Below the pieces are notes generated by a model. That model did not search any database, had not been told where the DNA came from, and worked only from the letters and a program-made list of their open reading frames with translations. DNA of 36,534 nt from NCBI RefSeq assembly GCF_016744255.1, contig NZ_JADGES010000026.1, positions 1-36,534 on the forward strand. Direction: 5' to 3'. The position numbers and the translations under genes are program-made. How positions within the stretch are numbered: the first letter of the stretch is position 1; every line of letters starts with the position of its first letter. This DNA comes from Maribacter sp. Its GTDB lineage: Bacteria; Bacteroidota; Bacteroidia; Flavobacteriales; Flavobacteriaceae. This document shows, piece by piece, positions 22,890-31,912 of this stretch.

Positions 22890-24638
22890 ATGAGAAAACT
22901 CTTAATTTTTTTACTTGCAATACTTTATATTTCTTGTGAAACAATAACGAATGAAAATACTAAAGAATTCTCCACTCCTTACGAAGAATCTAGTTACAAA
23001 GAAACTGCCACTTACGAACAAGTAATAGAATTCTACTTAGATTTAGCTAAAGAATTCTCCGAAATTAATGTACAAACTATTGGAAAAACCGATAGCGGAT
23101 ACCCATTACACTTAGTTACTTACAATCCAGACGGTGAGTTTAATTTTAATAAACTAGATAAAGAAAAAACTACTCTATTAATTAACAATGGCATTCATCC
23201 TGGCGAAAGCGATGGTATTGACGCCACCATGCTATTATACCGGGATCTAGCTACCAAAAAAATAGCTTCTCCAAAAAATACCATTATAACAACCATTCCT
23301 ATTTACAATATCGGTGGTGCTTTAAACAGAAATACCTCTTCTAGAGCTAACCAAAACGGTCCAAAAGAATACGGTTTTAGAGGTAATGCTCTGAATTATG
23401 ATTTAAATAGAGATTTCATCAAATCAGACACAAAAAACGCAAAAACTTTTGCACAAATATTTCATTTAGTACAACCAGATATTTTTATAGACAACCATGT
23501 TAGTAATGGGGCAGACTACCAATACACTCTAACACATCTTTTTACTCAGCACAACAAATTAGGAGGCGAATTAGGCACTTATTTACACAAACAATTTATG
23601 CCTAAATTAGAAAAAAAATTATCTGAAAATAATTGGGATATTACACCGTATGTCAATGTGTTTAACCAAGTTCCTGAAAATGGTTTCTCGCAATTTATAG
23701 ACCACCCTCGATATTCAACAGGCTACACATCTCTATGGAACTCACTAGGTATGATGGTAGAAACACACATGCTTAAACCTTACAACAAAAGAGTAGAAGG
23801 AACATATATTCTATTAAAAGATGCAATCCATTTAGCGGAAGAAGATGGAGCGAAAATTAAGGCCTCAAGAGAAAAAAGTAACCATTATTTCTCTCAACTA
23901 GAACACTACCCTATTGCATGGAAAATAGACACTTTAAAATCTAGTACATTAAATTTTAAGGGATTTAAAGCAGATACTATAACCAGTGAAGTTACTGGGC
24001 TACCAAGATTAAAATACGATAGAAGCAAACCATTTACTAAAGAAATTACCTACCAAAACTATTACGAAGCAACAGATTCCATACCCATTCCAGAAGCCTA
24101 TATTATAAAAAAAGAATGGACTAAAATTTTGAGCTTATTAGACCTAAACAACATTACCTATAGCACAATAGAAAAAGATAGCGTCATAATATTAGAAAGG
24201 TATAGAATTAAAAATTACAGCACTTCTAAATCTCCATACGAAGGGCATTATCTACATTACAATACTAGTGTAAGCAAAACTAAAAAAGAAACCTTAGTTT
24301 TTAAAGGAGATATACGTATACCAACCAACCAAAAAGGCATTAGATATATACTAGAAACTCTAGAACCAGCCTGTGTTGACTCCTTTTTTAATTGGAATTA
24401 TTTCGATACTATTTTACAACAAAAAGAAGGTTTTTCTCCGTATGTTTTTGAAGATACCGCCATAGAAATGCTACAAAAAGATTCTGTATTGCGAAAAGCG
24501 TTTTATTCTAAAAAAATAATAGACAGCAGTTTTTCTAAAAATTGGTATGCACAATTAGATTGGCTTTACAAAAAATCGAAACATTACGAAGACGCATATT
24601 TAAATTACCCTATTTACAGAGTTCCAAAAACCGACTAG
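22890..24638 (+). CDS. M14-family zinc carboxypeptidase, probable lipoprotein
   Basis: 582 residues. A hydrophobic N-terminus ends in YISC with Cys16 as likely lipidation site, so the enzyme would be exported and membrane-anchored. The peptidase M14 domain shows zinc ligands His103 and Glu106 (GIHPGESDG) and His203 (IDNHVSNGADY), with Glu291 (MVETHMLKPY) as the catalytic acid. The LNRDFIK block (about 172-178) is also family-typical. A beta-rich C-terminal region of about 250 residues has no recognised domain. The substrate is unknown. The gene is downstream of a two-component pair but separated by a 20-bp palindrome. Confidence 0.85.
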   Translation: MRKLLIFLLAILYISCETITNENTKEFSTPYEESSYKETATYEQVIEFYLDLAKEFSEINVQTIGKTDSGYPLHLVTYNPDGEFNFNKLDKEKTTLLINNGIHPGESDGIDATMLLYRDLATKKIASPKNTIITTIPIYNIGGALNRNTSSRANQNGPKEYGFRGNALNYDLNRDFIKSDTKNAKTFAQIFHLVQPDIFIDNHVSNGADYQYTLTHLFTQHNKLGGELGTYLHKQFMPKLEKKLSENNWDITPYVNVFNQVPENGFSQFIDHPRYSTGYTSLWNSLGMMVETHMLKPYNKRVEGTYILLKDAIHLAEEDGAKIKASREKSNHYFSQLEHYPIAWKIDTLKSSTLNFKGFKADTITSEVTGLPRLKYDRSKPFTKEITYQNYYEATDSIPIPEAYIIKKEWTKILSLLDLNNITYSTIEKDSVIILERYRIKNYSTSKSPYEGHYLHYNTSVSKTKKETLVFKGDIRIPTNQKGIRYILETLEPACVDSFFNWNYFDTILQQKEGFSPYVFEDTAIEMLQKDSVLRKAFYSKKIIDSSFSKNWYAQLDWLYKKSKHYEDAYLNYPIYRVPKTD

Positions 24639-24653
24639 ATTTTACCTAAGTTA

Positions 24654-25250
24654 TTATTCTTCAAATAAAATTTTAATATTGGTGTACGAATTTTGTAGTG
24701 CTTTTTGTATTTTTTTTGGGCCTTTCCATTTTACTTTTTCTATTCCTTCTTCCTTTTGCCCTATTAAATCGCCCTTGAAATTGGTCTTCATGGCATACCA
24801 ATGCACTTCCTTTAACTTATACTTACCATTCCGTTTAAAGACATGATAGGTTGTTTTTAAAAAATTCTCTATTTTCAGATTTTGTACTCCTGTCTCCTCT
24901 TCTACTTCCCGGATAGCACATTCTTCGATAGTCTCCCCTTTATCTAGTTTCCCCTTTGGTAAATCCCATTTATCATTTCTATAAATAAAAAGCACTTTGC
25001 CTTTCTTATTTGTAACCACCCCACCGGCAGCAACAACTAAAGGTATTTTATCTGTAAATTTCTTAAGAATCTCCTCTTTATTAGGATGATAGATAAAAGC
25101 TTTTGTTAATTTTTTCTTAGACAAAGCATCGATTGCCTCTTGTATAGCCGTACCATTTAATAAAAAATATTTACCATCAGCGGTATCCGATATTTTATTT
25201 GTTAATATCAGAGGCAATTCATTCACAAAAACTTTATACATTTGCGTCAT
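24654..25250 (-). CDS. Nudix hydrolase
   Basis: 198 residues from the ATG at 25248-25250 (another ATG at 25241; a GTG at 25268 is less likely). The Nudix box is complete: GKLDKGETIEECAIREVEEE, with G-x5-E, then R-E-V-x-E-E-x-G. PKGKLDKG and WYAMKTNF-like segments place it with NUDIX enzymes hydrolysing a nucleoside diphosphate linked to another group; the substrate cannot be told. The N-terminal 75 residues carry an extra domain of unknown role. Its start codon overlaps that of pyrE head to head. Confidence 0.88.
   Translation of the reverse strand: MTQMYKVFVNELPLILTNKISDTADGKYFLLNGTAIQEAIDALSKKKLTKAFIYHPNKEEILKKFTDKIPLVVAAGGVVTNKKGKVLFIYRNDKWDLPKGKLDKGETIEECAIREVEEETGVQNLKIENFLKTTYHVFKRNGKYKLKEVHWYAMKTNFKGDLIGQKEEGIEKVKWKGPKKIQKALQNSYTNIKILFEE
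25237..25244 (+). promoter_or_regulatory. -7 box immediately before pyrE
   Basis: TACATTTG matches TAnnTTTG exactly and ends four bases before the pyrE ATG. If it is used, the transcript would start at or next to the start codon (leaderless). No TTG is present at the proper -33 distance. Confidence 0.35.
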
Positions 25251-25890
25251 GGTTTTAGATAAAAACACAGCTAAAAAAACAGCAGAGCTTCTACTGCAAA
25301 TTAATGCAATAAAGTTGAATCCTGAAAATCCTTTTACATGGGCTTCTGGATGGAAATCACCAATTTATTGTGACAATAGAATTATACTTTCTTATCCGGT
25401 AATTCGTAATTACATTAAGGAAGAAATAGCAAAACAAGTAGAGGCCCTATACGGAAAGCCCGATGTCATTGCTGGCGTAGCAACAGGGGCTATTGGCATG
25501 GGAGCTTTAGTTGCTGATTATTTAGGGCTGCCTTTCATTTATGTAAGGCCAGAACCTAAATCTCATGGTCGAAAAAACCAAATAGAAGGTTATTTAGAAG
25601 CAAACCAAACTGTAGTTGTTATAGAAGATTTAATAAGTACAGGTATGAGTAGCTTAAATGCTGTAGCAGCCTTAAGAGAAGAAAATGCGAATATAAAAGG
25701 CATGATTGCCGTATTCACCTATGGTTTTGATGAAGCTGTTAAAAATTTCGCTGAAAATAATGTGGAATTACACACTTTAGGAGACTATGCCCATCTTATG
25801 GAACAAGCCTCTAACACCGGATATATAAAAGAAGAACAATTAAACACCTTGATGGAATGGCGCAAAAGCCCTTCTACATGGAACCAATAA
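25249..25890 (+). CDS. pyrE: Orotate phosphoribosyltransferase
   Basis: 213 residues, full length. It transfers the phosphoribosyl group of PRPP to orotate to make OMP in pyrimidine synthesis. The PRPP-binding motif VVVIEDLISTGMSS covers residues 122-135. FTWASGWKSPIYCDNR (29-44) and YVRPEPKSHGRKNQIEG (98-114, catalytic Lys and flexible loop) are diagnostic. It is followed six bases later by a SRPBCC protein gene. Confidence 0.95.
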   Translation: MVLDKNTAKKTAELLLQINAIKLNPENPFTWASGWKSPIYCDNRIILSYPVIRNYIKEEIAKQVEALYGKPDVIAGVATGAIGMGALVADYLGLPFIYVRPEPKSHGRKNQIEGYLEANQTVVVIEDLISTGMSSLNAVAALREENANIKGMIAVFTYGFDEAVKNFAENNVELHTLGDYAHLMEQASNTGYIKEEQLNTLMEWRKSPSTWNQ

Positions 25891-25896
25891 ATAAGT

Positions 25897-26289
25897 ATGT
25901 TTTTAGAAACTCCAAAAAAGAAAGTTACAAAAGGCGATAAAGCAACGTTTGATTTTTTAACTAATCTTGAAAATTTTGAACAATTGATGCCAGATAATAT
26001 CGCTAAATTCGAAGTTCTGAATTCGGATCGTTTTTTGTTTGGACTAAAAGGGATGCCAGAGATTGTTTTAGAAAGAAAATCTCAAACACCTAACAGCCAA
26101 TTAGTTTTAGGAGCGGCTAGCGAAAAATTACCTTTTACGCTAACTGCAGACATCACAAGTGTTAGCGATAACGAAAGTGAAGTTATTTTAAGCTTTTCAG
26201 GGGAATTTAATGCTATGATGGCTATGATGATAAAATCTCCTATCACAAATTTCATGGGAACTTTAGCAGATAACCTTACTAAGATTTAG
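25897..26289 (+). CDS. SRPBCC-superfamily (START-like) protein
   Basis: 130 residues. The alpha/beta pattern (FDFLTNLENFEQLMP helix, then strands FGLKGMPEIVLERKS and LPFTLTADITSV, and a long C-terminal helix rich in Met) is that of small SRPBCC ligand-binding proteins. No catalytic residues are recognisable. Six bases separate it from pyrE, so it is co-transcribed with it. Its role is unknown. It converges with birA, their last codons overlapping by four bases. Confidence 0.7.
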   Translation: MFLETPKKKVTKGDKATFDFLTNLENFEQLMPDNIAKFEVLNSDRFLFGLKGMPEIVLERKSQTPNSQLVLGAASEKLPFTLTADITSVSDNESEVILSFSGEFNAMMAMMIKSPITNFMGTLADNLTKI

Positions 26290-27017
26290 TATAAAAGTTT
26301 AATTTCTTTTAAACCAAATTCTTTTACAATTTTATCCTCTAACTCTATCAATAATTTACCTTGACTAGAGATTCCTTTAATAAAACCCATAAAGAGATTT
26401 CCGTTAGGGTCTTCAAAAGTAGATGGCTTATTTTTTCTAAACATAATGTTCTCATAGTCCGAAAATAATTTTTCTTTTGCAACATTATGCATATTATCCA
26501 AATTCACTTTTAAATCTGTAAGTAACTTCTGTAATAACTCTTCCAAATGAAAGTTTTTCCCTAACAACAATTTTAAAGAAGATACGTTATTTAAGTTATT
26601 GAAAACTATTTGATTTACATTTAATCCAATTCCTACAACAGAAGTCTGTATTTTATTTCCAGAAAGTGAATTTTCCAGAAGAATTCCACAAATTTTTGAA
26701 TTACCTGACAGAATGTCGTTAGGCCATTTTACAGACAAATTAGGAAGATGTAACTTACTTAATGTATTATAAATAGAAAGAGAAACGCAAATACTAAGTA
26801 GAAATTGATCTAATATATAAAAATTATTAAATTTCTTTAAAACACTAAAAGTGAGGTTTTTACCACCTTCAGAATCCCAAACAGTACCCATTTGCCCTCT
26901 ACCCGACAGTTGGTTTTCGGTTACAACCGTGGTAAAATCTTTTAAAGAATTAGATAACATTAAGTCCTTTAAATAGGCGTTTGTAGAGTCCGTGGCACTA
27001 AGTTTGATTAACTCCAT
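26286..27017 (-). CDS. birA: Biotin--[carboxylase] ligase
   Basis: 243 residues, a catalytic-only (class I) enzyme without the N-terminal DNA-binding domain of E. coli BirA, so it does not act as repressor. It activates biotin with ATP and attaches it to a carrier lysine. GRGQMGTVW (39-47) binds biotinyl-AMP, KWPND (97-101) and KICGILLE (108-115) complete the active site. Within this window the natural substrate is Lys1116 of pyruvate carboxylase; acetyl-CoA carboxylase carriers would be encoded elsewhere. Confidence 0.92.
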   Translation of the reverse strand: MELIKLSATDSTNAYLKDLMLSNSLKDFTTVVTENQLSGRGQMGTVWDSEGGKNLTFSVLKKFNNFYILDQFLLSICVSLSIYNTLSKLHLPNLSVKWPNDILSGNSKICGILLENSLSGNKIQTSVVGIGLNVNQIVFNNLNNVSSLKLLLGKNFHLEELLQKLLTDLKVNLDNMHNVAKEKLFSDYENIMFRKNKPSTFEDPNGNLFMGFIKGISSQGKLLIELEDKIVKEFGLKEIKLLY

Positions 27018-27033
27018 TAGTATCTTTTTTTAG

Positions 27034-27041
27034 CAAACTTA
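27034..27041 (-). promoter_or_regulatory. -7 box of birA
   Basis: On the minus strand TAAGTTTG matches TAnnTTTG exactly, 17 bases before the birA ATG. A back-to-back box for rsfS lies 50 bases away. Confidence 0.45.
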
Positions 27042-27083
27042 AATGTATTGTTAAAAACTAGGGTTAAAAGAACAAAAAAATAA

Positions 27084-27091
27084 TAACTTTG
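27084..27091 (+). promoter_or_regulatory. -7 box of the rsfS-ftsH operon
   Basis: TAACTTTG matches TAnnTTTG exactly, 20 bases before the rsfS ATG. The -33 element is weak (GTTA instead of TTG). This is probably the main promoter of the six-gene operon that follows. Confidence 0.5.
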
Positions 27092-27110
27092 TATAAACTA
27101 AAATTTTTAA

Positions 27111-27488
27111 ATGCAAAAAGGAAAAGCTAGTCCAGATGAGTTAATTGCATTAATTTTACAAGGAATAGAAGAAGTAAAAGGAATTGATATAAATTTACTT
27201 GATTTAAGAGAAATTGAAAATACCGTGTGCGACTATTTTATAATATGTAATGGTACATCTAACACGCACGTAAAAGCAATAGTCGGCTCTATCCAGAAAA
27301 TTGTAAGTAAAACTATTAAAGACAAACCTTGGCACGTAGAAGGCGAAGATAATGCAGAATGGGTACTTATGGATTATGTCAATGTAGTAGTACATGTTTT
27401 TCAGAAACAAGTACGCGAGTATTACGACATAGAAGGATTGTGGGGCGATGCAAAATTCACTACCATTGAAAGTAGTATTAATAATTAA
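27111..27488 (+). CDS. rsfS: Ribosomal silencing factor RsfS
   Basis: 125 residues, usual length. The protein binds uL14 on the 50S subunit and blocks subunit joining in starvation. Conserved blocks are KGIDINLLDLREIE, CDYFIICNGTSNTHVKAI, PWHVEGEDNAEWVLMDY and VVVHVFQKQVREYYDIEGLWGD (positions 93-114), the last being the RsfS/DUF143 signature. First gene of the rightward operon; ftsH starts eight bases after its stop, preceded by a short AGAAAGA purine run. Confidence 0.94.
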   Translation: MQKGKASPDELIALILQGIEEVKGIDINLLDLREIENTVCDYFIICNGTSNTHVKAIVGSIQKIVSKTIKDKPWHVEGEDNAEWVLMDYVNVVVHVFQKQVREYYDIEGLWGDAKFTTIESSINN

Positions 27489-27496
27489 GAGAAAGA

Positions 27497-29506
27497 ATGG
27501 CAAAAGATAACAATACAAATACAAAGAAACCTAAATTTAACTCTTGGTGGATATATGGCTTAATTGCCATATTACTTATTGGCTTTCAATATTTTAATAG
27601 TGAAAATTTCTCAAGCGCTGAGAAAACCACTACTTCCGATTTACAAGGCTACTTACTTAATGGAGATGTTGATAAGATATTAATTATCACCAATACCAAC
27701 CAGGCTAAAGTTTTTTTAACTGCAGAAGCATTAGAAAAAGACGTACATAAAAATGTTGCGACAAAACCTATGATTCCTTCTTCTGGTTCTGTACCTCAAT
27801 ACACATTAGATTATGGTGATCTTCAAATTTTTCAAAATGAAATCACCGATATTAAAAAAGAAAACAATTTAGATACGGTAGTAGAATTCGGCAAAGAGAC
27901 TAACATTCTTGCAGATTTATTATTATCCTTACTACCTTTTGTACTTATTATAGGTATTTGGATTTATTTGATGCGAAGAATGTCTGGCGGCGGCGGCGGC
28001 GGCGCTGGTGGCCAAATATTCAATATCGGTAAATCTAAAGCCAAGCTTTTTGACGAAAAAACAGATACAAGAACTTCCTTTAAAGATGTTGCTGGTTTAG
28101 AGGGCGCAAAAGAAGAAGTAGAAGAAATTGTAGAGTTCTTAAGAAACCCAGACAAATACACCTCTTTAGGGGGTAAAATTCCAAAAGGAGCTCTTTTAGT
28201 TGGCCCCCCAGGAACAGGTAAAACTTTATTAGCAAAAGCAGTTGCCGGAGAAGCAAAAGTTCCTTTTTTCTCTTTATCAGGTTCTGATTTTGTTGAAATG
28301 TTTGTAGGTGTAGGTGCTTCTAGAGTAAGAGACCTTTTTAAACAAGCAAAAGATAAATCTCCTGCCATTATTTTTATTGATGAAATTGATGCCATTGGTA
28401 GAGCAAGAGGAAAAAATAATGTCACCGGTTCTAATGATGAAAGAGAGAATACATTAAACCAACTCTTAACAGAGATGGATGGTTTTGGTACAAACACAAA
28501 CGTTATTGTATTAGCCGCAACAAACAGAGCTGATGTATTAGACAAAGCACTTATGCGTGCTGGTAGATTTGATCGCCAAATATATGTAGACTTACCAGAC
28601 ATTAGAGAACGTAAAGAAATATTTGAAGTTCACTTAAGACCAATTAAAACACTAGAAACTTTAGATTTAGATTTCTTAGCAAAACAAACACCTGGGTTCT
28701 CTGGAGCAGATATTGCTAATGTTTGTAATGAAGCAGCTTTAATTGCTGCTAGAAATGAAAAGAAAGCGGTAGACAAGCAAGATTTCTTAGACGCAGTTGA
28801 TAGAATTGTTGGCGGACTAGAGAAAAAGAATAAAATTATCACTCCAGGAGAAAAGAAAACAATTGCTTACCATGAAGCTGGCCACGCAACAACTAGTTGG
28901 ATGCTGGAGCATGCTGCACCTTTGGTAAAAGTTACAATAGTACCAAGAGGACAGTCTTTAGGAGCTGCCTGGTATTTACCTGAAGAAAGATTAATTGTAC
29001 GCCCAGAGCAAATGTTAGATGAAATGTGTGCTACCCTAGGAGGAAGAGCTGCAGAAAAAGTAATCTTTAATAAAATTTCTACAGGTGCTTTAAGCGATTT
29101 AGAAAAGGTAACAAAACAAGCAAGAGCTATGGTTACCGTTTATGGCCTTAATGAAGAAATAGGAAACATAACGTATTACGATTCTGCGGGTCAAGATTCT
29201 TACGGTTTTTCTAAACCATATAGTGAAGAAACTGCTAGAAAAATAGATGTAGAGATTTCTAAAATTATAGAAGAACAGTATTTAAGAGCTATTGATGTTT
29301 TAACAGAACATAAAGACAAACTTACTATTTTAGCAGAGCGTCTTTTAGAAAAAGAGGTTATCTTTAAAGAAGATTTAGAAAAGATTTTTGGAAAAAGGCC
29401 TTTTGCTGAAGATGTTATAATAGAAGATGCAACAATTATTGAAGATGTAAAAACAGAACCTTCTTCTGATAATGACACAGAAGAAAAAGAAATAGAAAAT
29501 AAATAA
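27497..29506 (+). CDS. ftsH: ATP-dependent zinc metalloprotease FtsH
   Basis: 669 residues, a hexameric inner-membrane protease that extracts and degrades membrane and short-lived proteins. Two membrane helices (about 17-33 and 138-158) flank the periplasmic domain. A Gly-rich linker (164-172) leads to the AAA+ domain with Walker A GPPGTGKT (236-243), Walker B IIFIDEID (291-298) and the pore loop MFVGVG. The M41 domain has HEAGH (459-463) and the third zinc ligand Asp534 (ALSDLEKVT). The acidic C-terminal tail (about 640-669) is typical of Bacteroidota. Confidence 0.97.
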   Translation: MAKDNNTNTKKPKFNSWWIYGLIAILLIGFQYFNSENFSSAEKTTTSDLQGYLLNGDVDKILIITNTNQAKVFLTAEALEKDVHKNVATKPMIPSSGSVPQYTLDYGDLQIFQNEITDIKKENNLDTVVEFGKETNILADLLLSLLPFVLIIGIWIYLMRRMSGGGGGGAGGQIFNIGKSKAKLFDEKTDTRTSFKDVAGLEGAKEEVEEIVEFLRNPDKYTSLGGKIPKGALLVGPPGTGKTLLAKAVAGEAKVPFFSLSGSDFVEMFVGVGASRVRDLFKQAKDKSPAIIFIDEIDAIGRARGKNNVTGSNDERENTLNQLLTEMDGFGTNTNVIVLAATNRADVLDKALMRAGRFDRQIYVDLPDIRERKEIFEVHLRPIKTLETLDLDFLAKQTPGFSGADIANVCNEAALIAARNEKKAVDKQDFLDAVDRIVGGLEKKNKIITPGEKKTIAYHEAGHATTSWMLEHAAPLVKVTIVPRGQSLGAAWYLPEERLIVRPEQMLDEMCATLGGRAAEKVIFNKISTGALSDLEKVTKQARAMVTVYGLNEEIGNITYYDSAGQDSYGFSKPYSEETARKIDVEISKIIEEQYLRAIDVLTEHKDKLTILAERLLEKEVIFKEDLEKIFGKRPFAEDVIIEDATIIEDVKTEPSSDNDTEEKEIENK

Positions 29507-29567
29507 CCAATTTATTCGTTGTCCATTTATATTATAACTGGTTAACAAAAGAAGTTTAAATATTTAA

Positions 29568-30179
29568 ATGGGGCTATTTGATATACTTTTTGGCGGAGGC
29601 AAAAAGAAAATTTCCAAGGAAACTGCGGAAACTAGAGGTGTTCATATGCCAGATTTAGATCTCCCTGTAGATGAAAAATTTACCATTCATTTTAAAAAAA
29701 ATGGTGGTAAATTTTTGTATTGCGATTCCTTTAAAGAAATTTCACAGGCACTAAAAAATATCATTCAAGAAAATAATTGGGAGGATAATTCATTTTTTGT
29801 AATGAATAAGCAGCTTCAAAATAAGTTCTCAAAAGAGAAAATAAAATTCACTGAAAAGGCAAATGAAAGCGAAGTTTTTTTTACCACTTGCGAGCATCTT
29901 ATTGCACAAAATGGATCTATTTTAGTTTGCTCTAATCAGCTAAATGAAAAAAAACTAAACGAACTTCCCGATAATCTTATTGTTTTTGCAACTACCAGTC
30001 AACTTGTAGAATCTATAGGAGAAGGCCTTAAGACTATAAAAAAGAAATATGGCCATCAAATTCCGGCTAATATTACAACAATAAAACATTTTCAAGCTAC
30101 AGAAGAAAACTCAGACGATTTCTTAACATACGGTAGCACCACAAAAAATCTATATCTCTTATTCCTAGAAGACCTATAG
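29568..30179 (+). CDS. LUD-domain protein (LutC/YkgG-like)
   Basis: 203 residues. The C-terminal two-thirds resemble the LUD fold of LutC: FFTTCEHLIAQNGSILVCSNQ and NLIVFATTSQLVESIGEGL are the usual core segments. The N-terminal 40 residues contain a Gly-Lys-rich start (FGGGKKK). In other bacteria LUD proteins assist lactate oxidation, but no lutA or lutB is near. Here the gene is embedded between ftsH and cdsA, an arrangement suggesting a different, unknown role. Only four bases separate it from cdsA. Confidence 0.7.
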   Translation: MGLFDILFGGGKKKISKETAETRGVHMPDLDLPVDEKFTIHFKKNGGKFLYCDSFKEISQALKNIIQENNWEDNSFFVMNKQLQNKFSKEKIKFTEKANESEVFFTTCEHLIAQNGSILVCSNQLNEKKLNELPDNLIVFATTSQLVESIGEGLKTIKKKYGHQIPANITTIKHFQATEENSDDFLTYGSTTKNLYLLFLEDL

Positions 30180-30183
30180 AACT

Positions 30184-30987
30184 ATGAAAGAAATTTTAAG
30201 AAGGGCATTAACAGGAGCCGTATATATAATTTTACTGCTATCTGCTGTATTCCTAAATTCAGATGCCTTCGATTTTCTTTTTATGACTTTTGGTCTTGCA
30301 TGCCTATATGAGTACAAAAAACTAGTGCACTTAAAGGGATACTATATTTTTATTGCCTATTTAGCCCTTTGGTGGGCTTATATATACTTGGTTAATGACC
30401 AGGTTCTAATAAATATATTAATGTTTATTACTATAGCAATAGATATTGCTCTTTTGTTTTTTCTATTCTCTAAAAAGAAAAAACTCTTTAATCGTATTCA
30501 AAAATTTATCATCGGATTATTTTATGTAGGTGGTGGATGCATTTTCCTAACCATGATACCCTATAAAGACAATGAATTTGCAAAACTCTTAATTATGGGT
30601 ATATTCATTCTCATTTGGGTTAATGATACTTTTGCTTATTTAGTTGGTCGTAGTTTAGGGCGAACAAAATTATATTCTGCCGTTTCCCCTAAAAAAACTG
30701 TGGAAGGTTCCCTTGGAGGCTTTATATTTGCAATTTTAGCTGCTTTTATAATGGGGAAGTTCGAAACTCTTATTGACCCACTGCAATGGATGATTTTAGC
30801 CTCCGTAATTGTAATTACTGGTAGTCTTGGAGATTTAATTGAATCTAAATTTAAAAGAGTCGCTAAAGTAAAAGATAGCGGTGCAATTCTTCCTGGTCAT
30901 GGAGGAATGCTCGATAGATTAGATAGTTTAATATTTGCGGCACCTTTTGCCTATTTAACTTTATATATATTTACTTATGTTTCATAA
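30184..30987 (+). CDS. cdsA: Phosphatidate cytidylyltransferase
   Basis: 267 residues with about seven to eight membrane helices. It makes CDP-diacylglycerol from phosphatidate and CTP, the branch point of bacterial phospholipid synthesis at the inner membrane. The C-terminal signature is plain: SPKKTVEGSLGG, then GDLIESKFKRVAKVKDSG and LPGHGGMLDRLDSL. It overlaps psd by 11 bases, so CDP-DAG formation and phosphatidylethanolamine formation are encoded together; the phosphatidylserine synthase is not in the window. Confidence 0.94.
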   Translation: MKEILRRALTGAVYIILLLSAVFLNSDAFDFLFMTFGLACLYEYKKLVHLKGYYIFIAYLALWWAYIYLVNDQVLINILMFITIAIDIALLFFLFSKKKKLFNRIQKFIIGLFYVGGGCIFLTMIPYKDNEFAKLLIMGIFILIWVNDTFAYLVGRSLGRTKLYSAVSPKKTVEGSLGGFIFAILAAFIMGKFETLIDPLQWMILASVIVITGSLGDLIESKFKRVAKVKDSGAILPGHGGMLDRLDSLIFAAPFAYLTLYIFTYVS

Positions 30988-31660
30988 AGAGGGACAAACT
31001 ATAATTTTAACTACATTTTTTATTGTTAGTGCAATTATTTTGTCTGCACAGTATTTTCTTGGTAATATCTTTTTACGATGGGGCTTGCAAATAGCAGCTA
31101 TAATTATTTTAGTGCTTATCCTGCAATTTTTTAGAAACCCAAAAAGAAATGCCAACAAAACATTTGATGATATTCTTTCTCCTGTGGACGGAAAAGTAGT
31201 TGTAATTGAAGAAGTTGAAGAAAACGAATATTTTAAAGGCAAGAGAAAACAAGTCTCTATATTTATGTCTCCCGTAAACGTACATGTGACTAGATATCCT
31301 GCTAGTGGAAGTATAAAATATTCTAAATACCATCCCGGAAAATATTTAGTAGCCTGGCATCCTAAGGCCAGCGAGGAAAATGAACGCACAACCGTTGTAA
31401 TAAACACCCCAAAATTTGGAGATATTCTTTATAGACAGGTTGCCGGAGCTTTAGCACGAAGAATTGTAAATTATGCCCAAAAAGGGGATAGTGTTCAACA
31501 AGGTGATGATGCTGGGTTTATTAAATTTGGCTCTAGAGTTGACTTATACTTACCTTTAGATTGCGCAATTACCGTAAAGTTAAACCAAAAGGTAAAAGGA
31601 GCCCAAACATGTATTGCCTCTTTTGTAGACACCAATGAAAAAGGAAAAACTACATATTAA
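30977..31660 (+). CDS. psd: Phosphatidylserine decarboxylase, short type
   Basis: 227 residues, the short form. It decarboxylates phosphatidylserine to phosphatidylethanolamine using a pyruvoyl group made by self-cleavage. The cleavage site is FGSRVD with Ser186 as pyruvoyl precursor. LSPVDGKVV, FMSPVNVHVTRYP and ARRIVNYAQKGD are family blocks. Two N-terminal hydrophobic helices (about 9-28 and 34-52) attach it to the membrane. It overlaps cdsA by 11 bases upstream and the acyl-CoA-binding gene by 26 bases downstream. Confidence 0.93.
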   Translation: MFHKEGQTIILTTFFIVSAIILSAQYFLGNIFLRWGLQIAAIIILVLILQFFRNPKRNANKTFDDILSPVDGKVVVIEEVEENEYFKGKRKQVSIFMSPVNVHVTRYPASGSIKYSKYHPGKYLVAWHPKASEENERTTVVINTPKFGDILYRQVAGALARRIVNYAQKGDSVQQGDDAGFIKFGSRVDLYLPLDCAITVKLNQKVKGAQTCIASFVDTNEKGKTTY

Positions 31661-31904
31661 TTTTAATAAGGCGGTTGATTTTATTAACAATTATCAAGAA
31701 CCTATTCCTGCAGATTTATTACTAAAGCTTTATGCCTATTTTAAAATAGCGAATAAAAATTATAGTAACCCTGGCAGCAAAACCCCTTTAATAAATGCTT
31801 TTAAAGCTAATGCTTTAATACAAGCAAAAAAAATTAGCACGGAAAAGGCTATGAAAGAATATATTAAACTCGTTCAAAAAGAGTTTAAAAATGCCCCTAG
31901 ATAG
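31635..31904 (+). CDS. Acyl-CoA-binding protein family
   Basis: 89 residues, the size of a single ACBP four-helix bundle. The recognisable pattern is FNKAVDFINNY at the start, PADLLLKLYAYFKIAN in helix 2 (compare the DLLxLYxxYKQAT pattern of ACBPs), then a Lys-rich helix 3 and EKAMKEYIKLVQ as helix 4. ACBPs bind long-chain acyl-CoA in the cytosol, and the gene overlaps psd by 26 bases at the end of a lipid operon. The canonical GD-x-N turn is replaced by NYSNPGSK, so binding is inferred. Confidence 0.75.
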   Translation: MKKEKLHINFNKAVDFINNYQEPIPADLLLKLYAYFKIANKNYSNPGSKTPLINAFKANALIQAKKISTEKAMKEYIKLVQKEFKNAPR

Positions 31905-31912
31905 TTACGTGG

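Noticed and set aside
27964..28602. 212-codon minus-strand frame
   Set aside because: Antisense to the FtsH AAA+ domain, low-complexity Pro/Ser content; shadow.
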